A program made the translations under genes and the position numbers. Positions 52,468 to 62,025 of a stretch of 64,000 nucleotides of DNA are shown piece by piece. Below the pieces are notes generated by a model. It was not told where the DNA came from and ran no database searches. It worked only from the letters and a program-made list of their open reading frames with translations. How positions within the stretch are numbered: position 1 is the stretch's first letter; each line of letters starts with the position of its first letter. The DNA comes from Candidatus Bipolaricaulota bacterium (GTDB lineage Bacteria; Bipolaricaulota; Bipolaricaulia; UBA7950; UBA9294): NCBI GenBank assembly GCA_028277345.1, contig JANQGM010000017.1:62001-126000 (forward strand). The letters run 5' to 3'.

Positions 52468-53286
52468 ATGAAACAGGGTGCAGGGCTGTTTTGCACCGCG
52501 TTTTTGCTTGTTCTACTTAGCGTTACTGCATTCGCGGGGGATGGGATAGAGCACCGGGCGATTGAGATTTCGAATGACTACGAATTCACGGTCGAAAACG
52601 GCGTTTGCTCAGGGAGTGGAACACTGGATGATCCCTATATCATTGAGAATTGGATCATCGACGCGGGATATGATACCTACGGAATCAGGATTCACGGAAC
52701 GACGCGAGCTTTCATCATTCGCAATGTCGAAATCAGCGGAGCATCCAAATCGGCCATCTATCTGTCCTATGTCAAGAACGGCAAGATCGAGAACTGCACA
52801 ATCGAGGGCAATTGGGTCGGCATCACACTGAATTTCTCGTCCCTAAACCGTATTTCCGGGACAACGCTGGCAAACAACACCGACGGCATTCGTTTCTATT
52901 TCTCGTCAAGCAACCAGATTCTTCGCAATACGTTTGAGGGCAACGAAGCGGCCATTTGGTTGGATGCATCCAATGAGAACGAGCTGATCGGAAACTACAT
53001 CGCCGATGGATACACGGGCGTCTATCTCAACCTTGACTCCGAGCTGAATCTGATACTCGGGAACGCTTTCTTGAACAACGCACGTCACGCCTATACCGAT
53101 GATCCGAATATCTGGGATGACGGATTCTCGGGCAACTACTGGGGCGGCTTCACCTCGATCGACGCTGATGAAAACGGCATTTGGGATCATTCGTATCAAA
53201 TCTCCACGGATGGAGACCAGGACAATTTCCCACTGATGACGCATCCACTGGTTCCAGCGCCGCCGCCGGCAGAGTGTGAAGTCTAG
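52468..53286 (+). CDS. Secreted right-handed beta-helix protein (NosD/PbH1 type)
   Basis: 272 residues. Signal peptide 1-23 (hydrophobic core, AFA-GD cleavage). Then repeated beta-helix rungs of about 22 residues with N-x-I and G-I/V-x-L patterns (GIRIHGTTRAFIIRNVEISG; NRISGTTLANNTDGIRFYFS) as in NosD/CASH-type proteins, and a PPP-rich tail. No catalytic residues identified. Probably binds or cleaves polysaccharide outside the cytoplasm, or is a surface protein. It has its own strong terminator. Confidence 0.85.
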   Translation: MKQGAGLFCTAFLLVLLSVTAFAGDGIEHRAIEISNDYEFTVENGVCSGSGTLDDPYIIENWIIDAGYDTYGIRIHGTTRAFIIRNVEISGASKSAIYLSYVKNGKIENCTIEGNWVGITLNFSSLNRISGTTLANNTDGIRFYFSSSNQILRNTFEGNEAAIWLDASNENELIGNYIADGYTGVYLNLDSELNLILGNAFLNNARHAYTDDPNIWDDGFSGNYWGGFTSIDADENGIWDHSYQISTDGDQDNFPLMTHPLVPAPPPAECEV

Positions 53287-53309
53287 CTTAGCGTTACTCC
53301 ATGGTCATC

Positions 53310-53342
53310 AACGGCGAGCCGATACGGCTCGCCGTTTTCTTT
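53310..53342 (+). terminator. Rho-independent terminator after the beta-helix gene
   Basis: Perfect 12-bp stem AACGGCGAGCCG/CGGCTCGCCGTT around a 3-nt loop, followed by TTTTCTTTT. Confidence 0.9.
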
Positions 53343-53361
53343 TGCTTCCGAGCTTCGATGT

Positions 53362-53871
53362 CTAGTCCAACGGCTCAAACCGATTGGCCTGCCAATAGTC
53401 ATCTCGGAGGTCTTCATCCTCTCTGAGCAGCATCCGATAGTGTCCCTCTTCCCACGTCGCGAGTTCCTGAAAGAAAGCCCGAACAGGCTCTGCATCCGCA
53501 GCCTCTGCCTGCGCGGTGTAAAAAGCAATCGCCTGTTTCTCAAGCAAGATACCGATGGACAATGCCGCCGCTTCCAGATGTTGTCCCTGAATGCGAGCGA
53601 GAAAGTCGTCTGAGAAAATGGGGTCGGCCTTCTCAGGAGACCATACCTCCCCCCACGCCGCCTCGGACGACCATGTCCCTGTGTCGAGCAAAGCTCGGTA
53701 CTTTCTCTGAAGCGCTTCGTAATGACGCCTCTCCTCATCGGCGAGGTGCTCGAACATGGTGGTTGCATTCGGAGCATTCGACTGGCGAGCCGCCATCCGA
53801 TAGAACTGGTGGCCGTCACGCTCGAATTCCATCGCCCGCTGCAACGCAGCGAGCAGATCACTCGTACTCAT
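53362..53871 (-). CDS. Ferritin-like / rubrerythrin-type diiron protein
   Basis: 169 residues from ATG 53871 (GGGGG upstream; an earlier in-frame ATG lacks support). Two helical pairs carry the iron ligands: E16-R-D-G-H-Q, E47-x2-H (ADEERRHYEAL), and later E-K-Q and E-x2-H (WEEGHYRML). There is no rubredoxin domain, so it is a rubrerythrin-like four-helix protein of the erythrin-vacuolar-iron group. Likely handles peroxide or iron in an anaerobe. Confidence 0.88.
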   Translation of the reverse strand: MSTSDLLAALQRAMEFERDGHQFYRMAARQSNAPNATTMFEHLADEERRHYEALQRKYRALLDTGTWSSEAAWGEVWSPEKADPIFSDDFLARIQGQHLEAAALSIGILLEKQAIAFYTAQAEAADAEPVRAFFQELATWEEGHYRMLLREDEDLRDDYWQANRFEPLD

Positions 53872-53926
53872 AGGGATTCCCCCTTTTCCTTTCAGCCTAG
53901 TGCGGAAAGGGGCGAAGTTCAATGAG

Positions 53927-53954
53927 TTGACAATGCAAATCCACCAACTACACT
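53927..53954 (+). promoter_or_regulatory. Promoter of the yhaM-like gene
   Basis: Perfect TTGACA (53927-53932), 16-nt spacer and TACACT (53949-53954), 29 nt before the ATG with GGAAAGGA as ribosome-binding site. Confidence 0.8.
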
Positions 53955-53983
53955 GAGATCATTCTCCATCTGGAAAGGACAGC

Positions 53984-55012
53984 ATGGCTCCTGAACGATT
54001 CTCTGAGAAAATTCGAGGCGAACCGCTTCCCTACCCACTCCTTCACGTTCCCGTTGCCGATATGCGGGACGGTCAAGGCGTCAGCCAATGCTTCCTGGTC
54101 AAGCATAAGACACAACGCTCCACGCGCTCGGGCGACCCCTATCTTGAGATCTCACTGGCCGACCGTACGGGCGTTATCGCCGCACGCGCTTGGGCGGCGG
54201 CCACCCAGCGATACGCCTCTCAATTCCATGAGGGCGAGTTCGTCTATGTCCAAGGCCGTGTGGAAACCTACCGGAACAACCTGCAGATCATCGTGGAGTC
54301 CATCCGACGGCTGTCAGCTCATGAGCAAGAGTCGGGCCAGCTTCCAGGATTCGATTCGGCGTTACTGGTCTCAACATCCGAACGTGATCCGGATGAGATG
54401 TGGCAGGAGCTCGTGGCGCTTGTCGAGGCCATTGAGCCCGATGAATTGCGTCAACTGACATCGGGCCTGTTCGAGCAGTATGGCGAGCGCTTTCGTGAGC
54501 ACCCCGCCGCCGTCTCCAAGCATCATGCCTATATCGGCGGACTGCTTGAGCATTCGCTTGAGGTCGCGCAGGGCGTCCTTGATTTTGCCAAGCGTAATCC
54601 CGGCTTCAACCTGCACCAGGGGCTCCTCATCGCCGGCTCTGTTCTGCACGACATCGGGAAACTCATCGAATTGGAGAACCCTATCGCTGCGACCTATGGC
54701 TTCGACGGACAGCTCATCGGGCATCTTCTTCTGGGACGGGACATGATTCGAGATGCCGCTCAAACCATCGACTGGCCCGATCCGAGACTGCCGAAGCTGT
54801 TGGAGCACATCTTGATCTCCCATCACGGAGAGCTACAATACGCTGCAGCCATGGTGCCAAAAACAGCGGAAGCGATTGCCATCTATCATTTTGACAATCT
54901 ATCCGCCAAACTCAACATGGTGAATGGGCACATTCAGGCGGACTCTGAAGACGGCGACTTCACCGACTGGGAAAGGAACTTCGAGCGGCGTTTTTTCAAG
55001 GGTTTCAAGTAG
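53984..55012 (+). CDS. YhaM-type 3'-5' exoribonuclease
   Basis: 342 residues. An N-terminal OB fold (FLVKHKTQRSTRSGDPYLEI; then VYVQGRVETYRNNLQIIVES) is followed by an HD-domain phosphohydrolase with GGLLEHSLEVA, VLHDIGKL and the final ISHHGE. That order and length fit YhaM/CBF1, which degrades single-stranded RNA or DNA from the 3' end. Followed after 64 nt by the DUF4129 gene. Confidence 0.93.
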   Translation: MAPERFSEKIRGEPLPYPLLHVPVADMRDGQGVSQCFLVKHKTQRSTRSGDPYLEISLADRTGVIAARAWAAATQRYASQFHEGEFVYVQGRVETYRNNLQIIVESIRRLSAHEQESGQLPGFDSALLVSTSERDPDEMWQELVALVEAIEPDELRQLTSGLFEQYGERFREHPAAVSKHHAYIGGLLEHSLEVAQGVLDFAKRNPGFNLHQGLLIAGSVLHDIGKLIELENPIAATYGFDGQLIGHLLLGRDMIRDAAQTIDWPDPRLPKLLEHILISHHGELQYAAAMVPKTAEAIAIYHFDNLSAKLNMVNGHIQADSEDGDFTDWERNFERRFFKGFK

Positions 55013-55076
55013 AAACACGACCAAAATATTCCCTTCACTAAAAACACATTGTTGTTGCCTACGCTCATATGGAACC

Positions 55077-55949
55077 ATGATGTCTGACTCTCGATCCAGA
55101 GGCCTGCAACTCGCACTCATCGCCGTAGCAGCCGGTGTTTTCGTCGTGTTGATGCTGCTTGTCGGCTCGGTGAATAACATCGAATTTCAAGCGCGAAAAG
55201 CAGCAGATTTCCAGTATACCGGCGAGATACGAACTGGCTCGAATAGCGTTGCCTTGACTGGACTCTCCGGCTTTCTCATTTTTACTCGACTGTTCTTCAT
55301 TGTATCCATTACAGCCTTGATCCTTTTTTCGTTGATCAACAAGCGATGGCGGCGCGTTTTTCTGACTCTTTTCATCGTCACCATAGCAGGCCTCTATCTG
55401 CTGGAGTACATCCTTCAGTTCCAGGGAGATCAAGCGCCTCCACCGGTCGCAGAAATGACCGGTAGACTTCAAATAGAGAAAACAGAATCTGAACCACAAC
55501 CTGAGCCAGAGTATAAAACCAGCGGATTCCAGTACGTCACCCTCGCCATCGCGTTAGCCGTTCTCATCGTCGCGATCGCCAGTGTCATTCTTGTTCGGGC
55601 CCTTCGAACGCGCTATACGCCAAGCATCGAAACCTTTGACGAACTTTACGAAGGCCTCTCTGAAGCCGCAGCTCGCATTCGCGCCGGCGAGGATCCGTAT
55701 GAAGTCGTTCTATTCTGCTATCAGGGGATGATCCGTCTGCTGAGCGCCAAGGGGCGTATTGATGCGACCTACTTGACACCAAGAGAATTCGAGCAGAGCC
55801 TTCAGACGGCAGGACTCGGCGATGCACACATCCGCGAACTCACGCGAATCTTCGAGGTTGTCCGCTACGGGGCACGAGTGGATGATGGCTTCGGCGAACG
55901 GGCGCTGACCTGCCTTGACGCCATTCAGGAGGCGCACGCACAAGCATGA
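55077..55949 (+). CDS. DUF4129 membrane protein, copy 1
   Basis: 290 residues from ATG 55077 (ATG 55080 equally possible). Three membrane helices (about 10-32, 65-86 and 95-112), a Glu/Pro-rich linker, a fourth helix (about 150-172), and the C-terminal cytosolic DUF4129 module (YLTPREFEQSL; EVVRYGARVDDGFGERAL). DUF4129 proteins accompany MoxR and DUF58 genes and are sometimes fused to transglutaminase domains. Copy 2 (61126-62025) has the same layout. It overlaps the next gene by 4 nt (ATGA). Confidence 0.85.
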   Translation: MMSDSRSRGLQLALIAVAAGVFVVLMLLVGSVNNIEFQARKAADFQYTGEIRTGSNSVALTGLSGFLIFTRLFFIVSITALILFSLINKRWRRVFLTLFIVTIAGLYLLEYILQFQGDQAPPPVAEMTGRLQIEKTESEPQPEPEYKTSGFQYVTLAIALAVLIVAIASVILVRALRTRYTPSIETFDELYEGLSEAAARIRAGEDPYEVVLFCYQGMIRLLSAKGRIDATYLTPREFEQSLQTAGLGDAHIRELTRIFEVVRYGARVDDGFGERALTCLDAIQEAHAQA

Positions 55950-56530
55950 GCACTGAGAAACGTATCTGGCCTTTCATTCTAGCCGGCATCGCCGCCTTCG
56001 CGCTCACGATGATCTTGTTGCTATCTCCCTCGCTAAGGGATGCTATCCTTACGCCTCTGATCAATTCGTTGATCTCCTTCCGCCACACCCTTCTGTACGG
56101 CTTGTCCGAGCGCCTGCAATGGACCATTGCATTGGGACTCGGCTTCTTCCTCGTTCTCGGATCCTTGTTGAAGCGAATGCCGGACCCTGAATCGCCACCT
56201 CGCTCAGATGAACAACCTCAATGCTCCAGCGAAAGCGCCGCTTCGCGCCTGCAACACTTGTTGTCTCGCGGCAGCCGAAGCCGTTTTTCGAGAGAACAGA
56301 CGGGGGTTGAGCTTCGCGATCTGGCGGCGCGAGTGCTCGCCTATCACGAAGGTCTCAGTTTGGACGTCGCCAAGAAGCGGATCATGTCTGAGGGACTTCC
56401 CAATGCCCCGATGCTGTCAACTCTTGTGGCACAGGATGACTCGGAAAAGCGGTTGACACGCGAACCTGAATTTCTTAGCAAGGTCGATCGTGCTCTATCT
56501 GAAATCGAACACAATTATCAGGAGGTCTAG
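55946..56530 (+). CDS. Membrane protein of the MoxR/DUF58 operon
   Basis: 194 residues. Two membrane helices (about 8-27 and 50-72), then a 120-residue soluble region with a helical segment (VELRDLAARVLAYHEGLSLD) of unknown function. The gene at 61997-62647 has the same layout with a comparable LSEIAVRLIAQNEGIPV-type stretch, so this is a paralog pair. Overlaps DUF4129 by 4 nt and abuts moxR. Confidence 0.75.
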   Translation: MSTEKRIWPFILAGIAAFALTMILLLSPSLRDAILTPLINSLISFRHTLLYGLSERLQWTIALGLGFFLVLGSLLKRMPDPESPPRSDEQPQCSSESAASRLQHLLSRGSRSRFSREQTGVELRDLAARVLAYHEGLSLDVAKKRIMSEGLPNAPMLSTLVAQDDSEKRLTREPEFLSKVDRALSEIEHNYQEV

Positions 56531-57481
56531 ATGGACCTGAATGCGGTTAGCTCAAGAACACAAACGATCATCGATGAAGTCTCCCGCATCATCGTGGGCA
56601 AGGAAAACGTCCTTCGCCAGGTGATGGTCGGCATCTTGGCCAGCGGGCACATCCTGTTCGAGGATTTTCCCGGCCTTGCGAAGACGCTGATCGCTCGCAG
56701 TTTCGCTCAAGTGTTGGGCATTGACTTTCGCCGCATTCAGTTCACCCCCGACCTGCTTCCCACGGATATCACCGGCTCTCATATCTTTAATCGAGAGCGC
56801 GGGGCTTTCGAGCTTTCACCCGGGCCGATCTTTGCGAACATCATCTTGGCGGATGAGATCAATCGTGCAACCCCCAAGACCCAATCGGCGCTATTGGAAG
56901 CCATGCAGGAAGGGCAGGTCTCCATTGCCGGAGACACCATGACGCTTCCCCCTCCCTTTATCGTCATCGCCACCCAGAACCCCATCGAATACGAGGGAAC
57001 GTTTCCTCTCCCGGAAGCTCAACTCGATCGTTTCATGATCCGTCTTTCGGTCGGGTATCCGACCGAAGAGCAAGAAGTCGAGATTTTGCAACGCCGAGTA
57101 GAGCGAAAGCACGATGACATGCAACTCAACACGCTCTCCTCAGCTGAGGAGCTCTTGGGCATGCGAACCACGATGGAAGACGTACTCGTCCACTCGGATC
57201 TTGAGAAATACATCGTGGCCATCGTCAATGGAACCCGCAAGCACCAGAGCATCCATGTCGGAGCAAGCCCCCGCGCATCCCTGGCACTGATCAAGCTTGC
57301 ACGCGCAAACGCAGCGATCGCTGGCCGGGATTTCGTCCTGCCTGATGATGTGAAGGAATATGCCGTACCTGTGCTGGCCCATCGCATCATTCTCAGTCCT
57401 GAGCTCTGGTCGAAGCGCGTTACTGAAGCCGATGTCGTCAACAGCATCGTCTCCATGACACCTGTGCCGAAAGTCTCATAA
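56531..57481 (+). CDS. MoxR-family AAA+ ATPase
   Basis: 316 residues. Walker A FEDFPGLAKTL, Walker B ILADEINRATPK, sensor ATQNPIEYEGTFPLPEAQLD and the arginine finger region are all typical. MoxR ATPases are thought to act as chaperones or remodelling factors for vWA/DUF58 proteins. It is directly between the membrane-protein and DUF58 genes. Confidence 0.95.
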   Translation: MDLNAVSSRTQTIIDEVSRIIVGKENVLRQVMVGILASGHILFEDFPGLAKTLIARSFAQVLGIDFRRIQFTPDLLPTDITGSHIFNRERGAFELSPGPIFANIILADEINRATPKTQSALLEAMQEGQVSIAGDTMTLPPPFIVIATQNPIEYEGTFPLPEAQLDRFMIRLSVGYPTEEQEVEILQRRVERKHDDMQLNTLSSAEELLGMRTTMEDVLVHSDLEKYIVAIVNGTRKHQSIHVGASPRASLALIKLARANAAIAGRDFVLPDDVKEYAVPVLAHRIILSPELWSKRVTEADVVNSIVSMTPVPKVS

Positions 57482-57483
57482 GA

Positions 57484-58767
57484 ATGAAACGCCGCAGTTT
57501 TCTTCCGCTTGGGATTGGCCTCATCGTACTGGCGCTTGGCTTGCTCTTCACGCAGGCCTCGCTCATTGCACTGGCGATTCCCCTGGTGATGTATAGCTGC
57601 ATTCATTCGATCTCGTCTTTCGGCCTCGAAGCTCCCGTCATTCGTGTGTCGCGTGCGATCAGCAAACACCGAGCTGCTGAGGGAGAAGAGATCGACATTC
57701 GACTCACACTCGTTTCCGATCAAGCCAATCGAAAGGTCCGAATCGCCATCAGCGATCTCTTTCCCAACATAGCCGATCTGGTCGATGGAACGCCCGGTTT
57801 TTTCGGCAAGATCGCTCCAGGAGAAACTCTCGATCTCAACTACCGCCTCTCGCTACCGAGAGGCTGGCACAGCTTCGACGGCGTAAGTCTCACCGTGTGG
57901 TCTTCATGGGGCATCGCCAGCAAGTCAGACGCGCTCAAGGAAGCGGACAACGTCATCGTTCATCCACGAACCGAGCGCCTAGCCCCCATTCCCATTCATC
58001 CGCGCCGCACGCGCGCCTTTGCCGGTTCAATCCGTGCGAATCTGGGTGGACAAGGAATGGACTTCTTCGGCTGCCGGTCCTATGTCCCTGGTGACGACAT
58101 TCGCCGTATCAATTGGCGCGCCTACGCGCGGCAAGATACGCTGATCATCAATGAATATGAGCTGGAGCGAATCGCCGACGTCAGTGTGGTCGTCGACGCA
58201 CGATTGATGGCGCATTCCCAACTGGAGTTCGATACAACGTTCGATCACTGCGCGCGAGCGGCAGGAAGCCTGTCCCAATCCTTCCTCGATCGTGGCAATA
58301 TCGTAGGGTTGCTTGTCTACGGCAACTACCTCCAATGGGTCTTCCCTGGAACCGGACGCAGCCAGCAACAGCGCATTCTCGACAGCCTCGCGAAGTCCGA
58401 GCCTGCTGAAAAAGCGGTGTTTGAAGATTTGCGAAAGCTGCCGACTCGGCTTTTCCCCGCCCAGTCTCAGATCGTCTTGATCAGTCCTCTCGTTGACGAG
58501 GATGACGTCGAAGTGGTCTCAATTCTCGTCGATCGCGGCTATTCGCTCCTTCTCATTTGTCCCCATGCCGGCCAGTGGCAAGATGCTCAATTGGGAGATG
58601 CCGCCCCATCAAGCTTGGCGAAGCGGATGACAAGGCTCCAGCGGGAGATTTTCCTCGCGACCCTCATTCGAACGGGGACACAAGTTGTCGATTGGGACGT
58701 CGCAGAGCCTATCTCCGTGGCCATTGAGCATGCCCTCGGGAATCCCTACGCTCGGAGGCAATCATGA
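57484..58767 (+). CDS. DUF58 protein, copy 1
   Basis: 427 residues. Two N-terminal membrane helices (about 8-40) and a beta-rich domain precede the DUF58 signature (residues 190-235: RAFAGSIRAN, YVPGDDIRRINWRAYAR). C-terminal vWA-like region with DAR metal-binding residues. Partner of MoxR in the same operon; overlaps the next gene by 4 nt. Confidence 0.93.
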   Translation: MKRRSFLPLGIGLIVLALGLLFTQASLIALAIPLVMYSCIHSISSFGLEAPVIRVSRAISKHRAAEGEEIDIRLTLVSDQANRKVRIAISDLFPNIADLVDGTPGFFGKIAPGETLDLNYRLSLPRGWHSFDGVSLTVWSSWGIASKSDALKEADNVIVHPRTERLAPIPIHPRRTRAFAGSIRANLGGQGMDFFGCRSYVPGDDIRRINWRAYARQDTLIINEYELERIADVSVVVDARLMAHSQLEFDTTFDHCARAAGSLSQSFLDRGNIVGLLVYGNYLQWVFPGTGRSQQQRILDSLAKSEPAEKAVFEDLRKLPTRLFPAQSQIVLISPLVDEDDVEVVSILVDRGYSLLLICPHAGQWQDAQLGDAAPSSLAKRMTRLQREIFLATLIRTGTQVVDWDVAEPISVAIEHALGNPYARRQS

Positions 58768-59282
58768 AGCGCCTCAGCATCGTGCTATTCTCTGCAAGCG
58801 CACTTTCGCTGGCGATCGCGGCATTCATCGCCGACAGCATCGGCCTTGGCATCGTTTCGCTCCTGCTTCCCATCGGCATCTGGGCCTCGGTTACCCAGCT
58901 TCGAATCCGACTGTTGCACGACGTGCTCTTAATCGCGATCGCCGTCCTCGCCACACTGAGCGTGTTCGTGGGCGTTCCATTTGCAATCTCCCTTCCATCG
59001 CTCACGCTTGCCCTATTCGCGTGGCACGGCCTTGTGGAATACGTCGAACTGGATGGTATGGAGAGTGATCCAGGGAGTCAAAGGCAGTTCTGTCGGCGCT
59101 ATGGTCTGATCGCACTGTCCATCGCACTCGCCTTAACGGTCATCCTCGTACTGGTATCTCGAATCCACCTCGCATTGAACTTCGGCATGGCTCTCAGCCT
59201 GGCGTTTCTGGCCTATGGAGCGCTCATGGCATTTCTCGCACTGACAGGCCGCCAGCACCCTAGGAACGATCCCTTCCAATAG
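58764..59282 (+). CDS. Membrane protein following DUF58
   Basis: 172 residues with about five or six membrane helices, no recognised domain and few charged residues inside the membrane. Its place and the 4-nt overlap with the DUF58 gene make it part of the MoxR operon. The incomplete gene at 63927 occupies the same position in the second cluster and may be its counterpart. Confidence 0.75.
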   Translation: MKRLSIVLFSASALSLAIAAFIADSIGLGIVSLLLPIGIWASVTQLRIRLLHDVLLIAIAVLATLSVFVGVPFAISLPSLTLALFAWHGLVEYVELDGMESDPGSQRQFCRRYGLIALSIALALTVILVLVSRIHLALNFGMALSLAFLAYGALMAFLALTGRQHPRNDPFQ

Positions 59283-59322
59283 TTCTCCCCGCACCAGCCT
59301 CCGTTGACGCAGGCCCATCGGA

Positions 59323-59350
59323 TTGCGCTAGGCGGGATACCATCTATAAT
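59323..59350 (+). promoter_or_regulatory. Promoter of aspS
   Basis: TTGCGC (59323-59328), 16-nt spacer and perfect TATAAT (59345-59350), 33 nt before the ATG (AAGGAGAGTCACC as ribosome-binding site). Confidence 0.75.
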
Positions 59351-59383
59351 CTGTCCCATTGCAGTTTCAAAAGGAGAGTCACC

Positions 59384-61129
59384 ATGCGAACGAACTATTG
59401 CGCACATCTGTCGACGGCAGATCTGGGACAAACCGTGACCCTCGCTGGTTGGGTCAATCGACGCCGGGATTTCGGCGCCATCACGTTTGTCGATCTGCGA
59501 GATCGATCCGGACTTGTCCAATTATTGTTCGACGGTGATTCGGTGGGCCTGGAGCAGGCCCACACCCTCAACCGAGAAGACGTCGTCCAAGTGACCGGCA
59601 CGGTTGCCGAGCGCAGTGCTGACAATGTCAATCCCGACATGGCGACAGGTCAGATCGAGATTCATGTCAGTGCATTGACGATCCTCAATCGCTCAAAGAC
59701 CCCTCCGTTCCTCGTGGAAGGCGATGGGTCGGATACGACGGAGGAAACGCGTTTGCGGTACCGCTATGTCGACCTGAGACGGGAGACCATGCAAAAGAGC
59801 CTTGCGATGCGCCATCGCATCGCCAAGAGCATTCGCGACTACTTCTCGGAGCAGGAGTTCTTGGAGATCGAAACGCCGAATTTGACCAAATCAACGCCAG
59901 AGGGTGCGCGCGATTTCCTCGTGCCCAGCCGGCTCCATCCGGGATCGTTCTATGCCTTGCCTCAGTCTCCCCAGCTGTTCAAGCAGCTCTTTATGATCGG
60001 AGGCATGGATCGCTACTATCAGATCGCCAAGTGCTTCCGCGACGAAGCGCTTCGCGCCGACCGACAGCCCGAGTTTACGCAGCTGGATATGGAGATGGCA
60101 TTCCCCAACGGCAAGGATGAGATCCTTGAAGTCCTCGAAGGCGTGTTCGCTCGCATCTTCAAAGAGAACCTCGGCTTGGAGCTTTCACTTCCCTTCCCCC
60201 GACTGACGCATGCGGAGGCCATGCGCCGGTTTGGAACCGACAAACCGGACTTGCGGTTCGGAATGGAGATTCAGGACATCTCCACGCGGGTCGCGGAGTG
60301 CGGCTTCAAGGTCTTCTCAGGGGCCGTCGCCTCAGGCGGGACCGTCGCCGGCATCTGCGCTAAAGGCTGCGCGAGTTATTCGCGGTCGGTTCTCGATCAG
60401 TTGCAGGATATTGCCGTGCAAGCGGGCGCCAAGGGCATGGCGTGGCTGAAGGTTGAGACAGACGGAATCAACGCGCCAATTGCCAAGTTCTTCGACGAGG
60501 GCGAGTTGAAGGACCTTGCCAAAGCCTTCGATGCCGAAGCTGGAGATTTGATCCTCATCCTCGCCGGCCAGGGGATCGAGGCTCCTCTCGGCGCTCTGCG
60601 GCTGGAGATCGCCAAGCGCGAGAATCTGGCTGCAGATGAATGGAACTTCCTTTGGGTCACGGATTTCCCGATGTTCGAATTGAACGAGGAAGGATCCATC
60701 ACCAGTTCGCACCATCCGTTCACCTCGCCGCTGGACGAGGATTTGGATCGCTTGGAAGCCGAGCCATTGAACATCGCTTCCAATGCCTATGATCTTGTGC
60801 TCAACGGCACCGAACTCGGGAGCGGGAGCATCCGTATTCATCAGCGGGAGCTTCAAGAACGCATCTTCAATCTTCTCGGCATCTCCGCTGAGGAGGCAGA
60901 GCTACGCTTCGGGTTCTTCCTTCGCGCACTCGACTATGGCGCGCCGCCTCATGGCGGATTCGCCTTCGGGCTGGATCGACTCGTGATGCTGATGGCCGGC
61001 ATGTCGTCGCTTCGTGATGTGCTTGCCTTCCCCAAGACTGCGGCTGGCGTCTGCTTGTTGACCGAGGCGCCAATGCCTGTCGCAGACGAGCAATTGTCCG
61101 AACTCGGGCTTCAAACTCAGTCTGGATGA
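59384..61129 (+). CDS. aspS: Aspartyl-tRNA synthetase
   Basis: 581 residues, full bacterial type with the GAD insertion domain (about 280-410). The anticodon-binding OB fold (GWVNRRRDFGAITFVDLRD), motif 2 (FRDEALRADRQPEFTQLD) and motif 3 (GFAFGLDRLVML) are intact. Whether it also charges tRNA-Asn cannot be read. Its stop overlaps the second DUF4129 gene by 4 nt, so the second envelope cluster is translated from the same transcript. Confidence 0.97.
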   Translation: MRTNYCAHLSTADLGQTVTLAGWVNRRRDFGAITFVDLRDRSGLVQLLFDGDSVGLEQAHTLNREDVVQVTGTVAERSADNVNPDMATGQIEIHVSALTILNRSKTPPFLVEGDGSDTTEETRLRYRYVDLRRETMQKSLAMRHRIAKSIRDYFSEQEFLEIETPNLTKSTPEGARDFLVPSRLHPGSFYALPQSPQLFKQLFMIGGMDRYYQIAKCFRDEALRADRQPEFTQLDMEMAFPNGKDEILEVLEGVFARIFKENLGLELSLPFPRLTHAEAMRRFGTDKPDLRFGMEIQDISTRVAECGFKVFSGAVASGGTVAGICAKGCASYSRSVLDQLQDIAVQAGAKGMAWLKVETDGINAPIAKFFDEGELKDLAKAFDAEAGDLILILAGQGIEAPLGALRLEIAKRENLAADEWNFLWVTDFPMFELNEEGSITSSHHPFTSPLDEDLDRLEAEPLNIASNAYDLVLNGTELGSGSIRIHQRELQERIFNLLGISAEEAELRFGFFLRALDYGAPPHGGFAFGLDRLVMLMAGMSSLRDVLAFPKTAAGVCLLTEAPMPVADEQLSELGLQTQSG

Positions 61130-62025
61130 GATCGGCAACCCGGGTCGAACGTGCGTTCCTCGTCCTTGCCGTTGCCGCATGCCTCGTGCTCGCGGTTGTG
61201 CTAATTGGGAGCTTGGATGAGATCACGTTTCGACCCGGGAGGCCGTTGGTCCGCTCGGCACCCGATACTGAAGCGGAGTCAACACAAGCCGTATCAACTC
61301 AGCGACTCACTCGAGGAGAGCTGATCGCGGCCTATGCCCTCGCAGGTTTCACGCTTCTTTCAATCGGAGGCGTCGTTCTGTTTCGTCGGCTTCGCCGACA
61401 ATTCCTGCAGTACTTGTTCTTCTTTGCGGCCTCCGTCCTGCCGCTTCTGCTGGGCGCCTTCCTTCTGGCCCGGTTGTTTGCTCCGCGCCTTTCCGACTCG
61501 CCCGAGGTGGCCGCCGAAGGCCCATTGCTCACGAGCCCTCTCTTGTCGAACCCTCCGACTTGGCTCCTTGCTGCGGCCTCCGGTCTGCTCTCACTGTTCA
61601 TCCTGTGCACCATTGTGTTCTTGCTCAAACGATGGCACTCCATTCGTCGCCATCTCGCTGAACGGTCGCAGGAGAAAGCCCAACAGGAGATTCAGCTGGA
61701 GACATTGGCAGATTATGCGAGAAAGACAGCCACACGCATTCGCAAGGGGAACCCACTTCGAGGAGAAGTCATCCGCTGCTATCAAGAGATGGATCGGCTG
61801 CTTGCACGAGCAACCCCCTTCAAACCCACGTATCTCACCCCTCGCGAATTCGAGAAGTCCCTCCTGAATCGTGGCATTGATTCGGAACATGTGCGTCAAC
61901 TGACAGAGTTATTCGAGCTTGTTCGGTATGGCTCCCGGGATGACGAGCAACTCGCCGAACGTGCGCTCACGTGTCTAGATCAAATCGAGGCTCGCTATGG
62001 ATCACAAGACCCGAGCAAAGCCTAA
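61126..62025 (+). CDS. DUF4129 membrane protein, copy 2
   Basis: 299 residues. Same architecture as copy 1: one N-terminal helix, two further helices at about 65-110, another at about 145-165, then the module with TPREFEKSL and ELVRYGSRDDEQLAERAL. It begins within the aspS stop and overlaps the following gene by 29 nt. Confidence 0.85.
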   Translation: MRSATRVERAFLVLAVAACLVLAVVLIGSLDEITFRPGRPLVRSAPDTEAESTQAVSTQRLTRGELIAAYALAGFTLLSIGGVVLFRRLRRQFLQYLFFFAASVLPLLLGAFLLARLFAPRLSDSPEVAAEGPLLTSPLLSNPPTWLLAAASGLLSLFILCTIVFLLKRWHSIRRHLAERSQEKAQQEIQLETLADYARKTATRIRKGNPLRGEVIRCYQEMDRLLARATPFKPTYLTPREFEKSLLNRGIDSEHVRQLTELFELVRYGSRDDEQLAERALTCLDQIEARYGSQDPSKA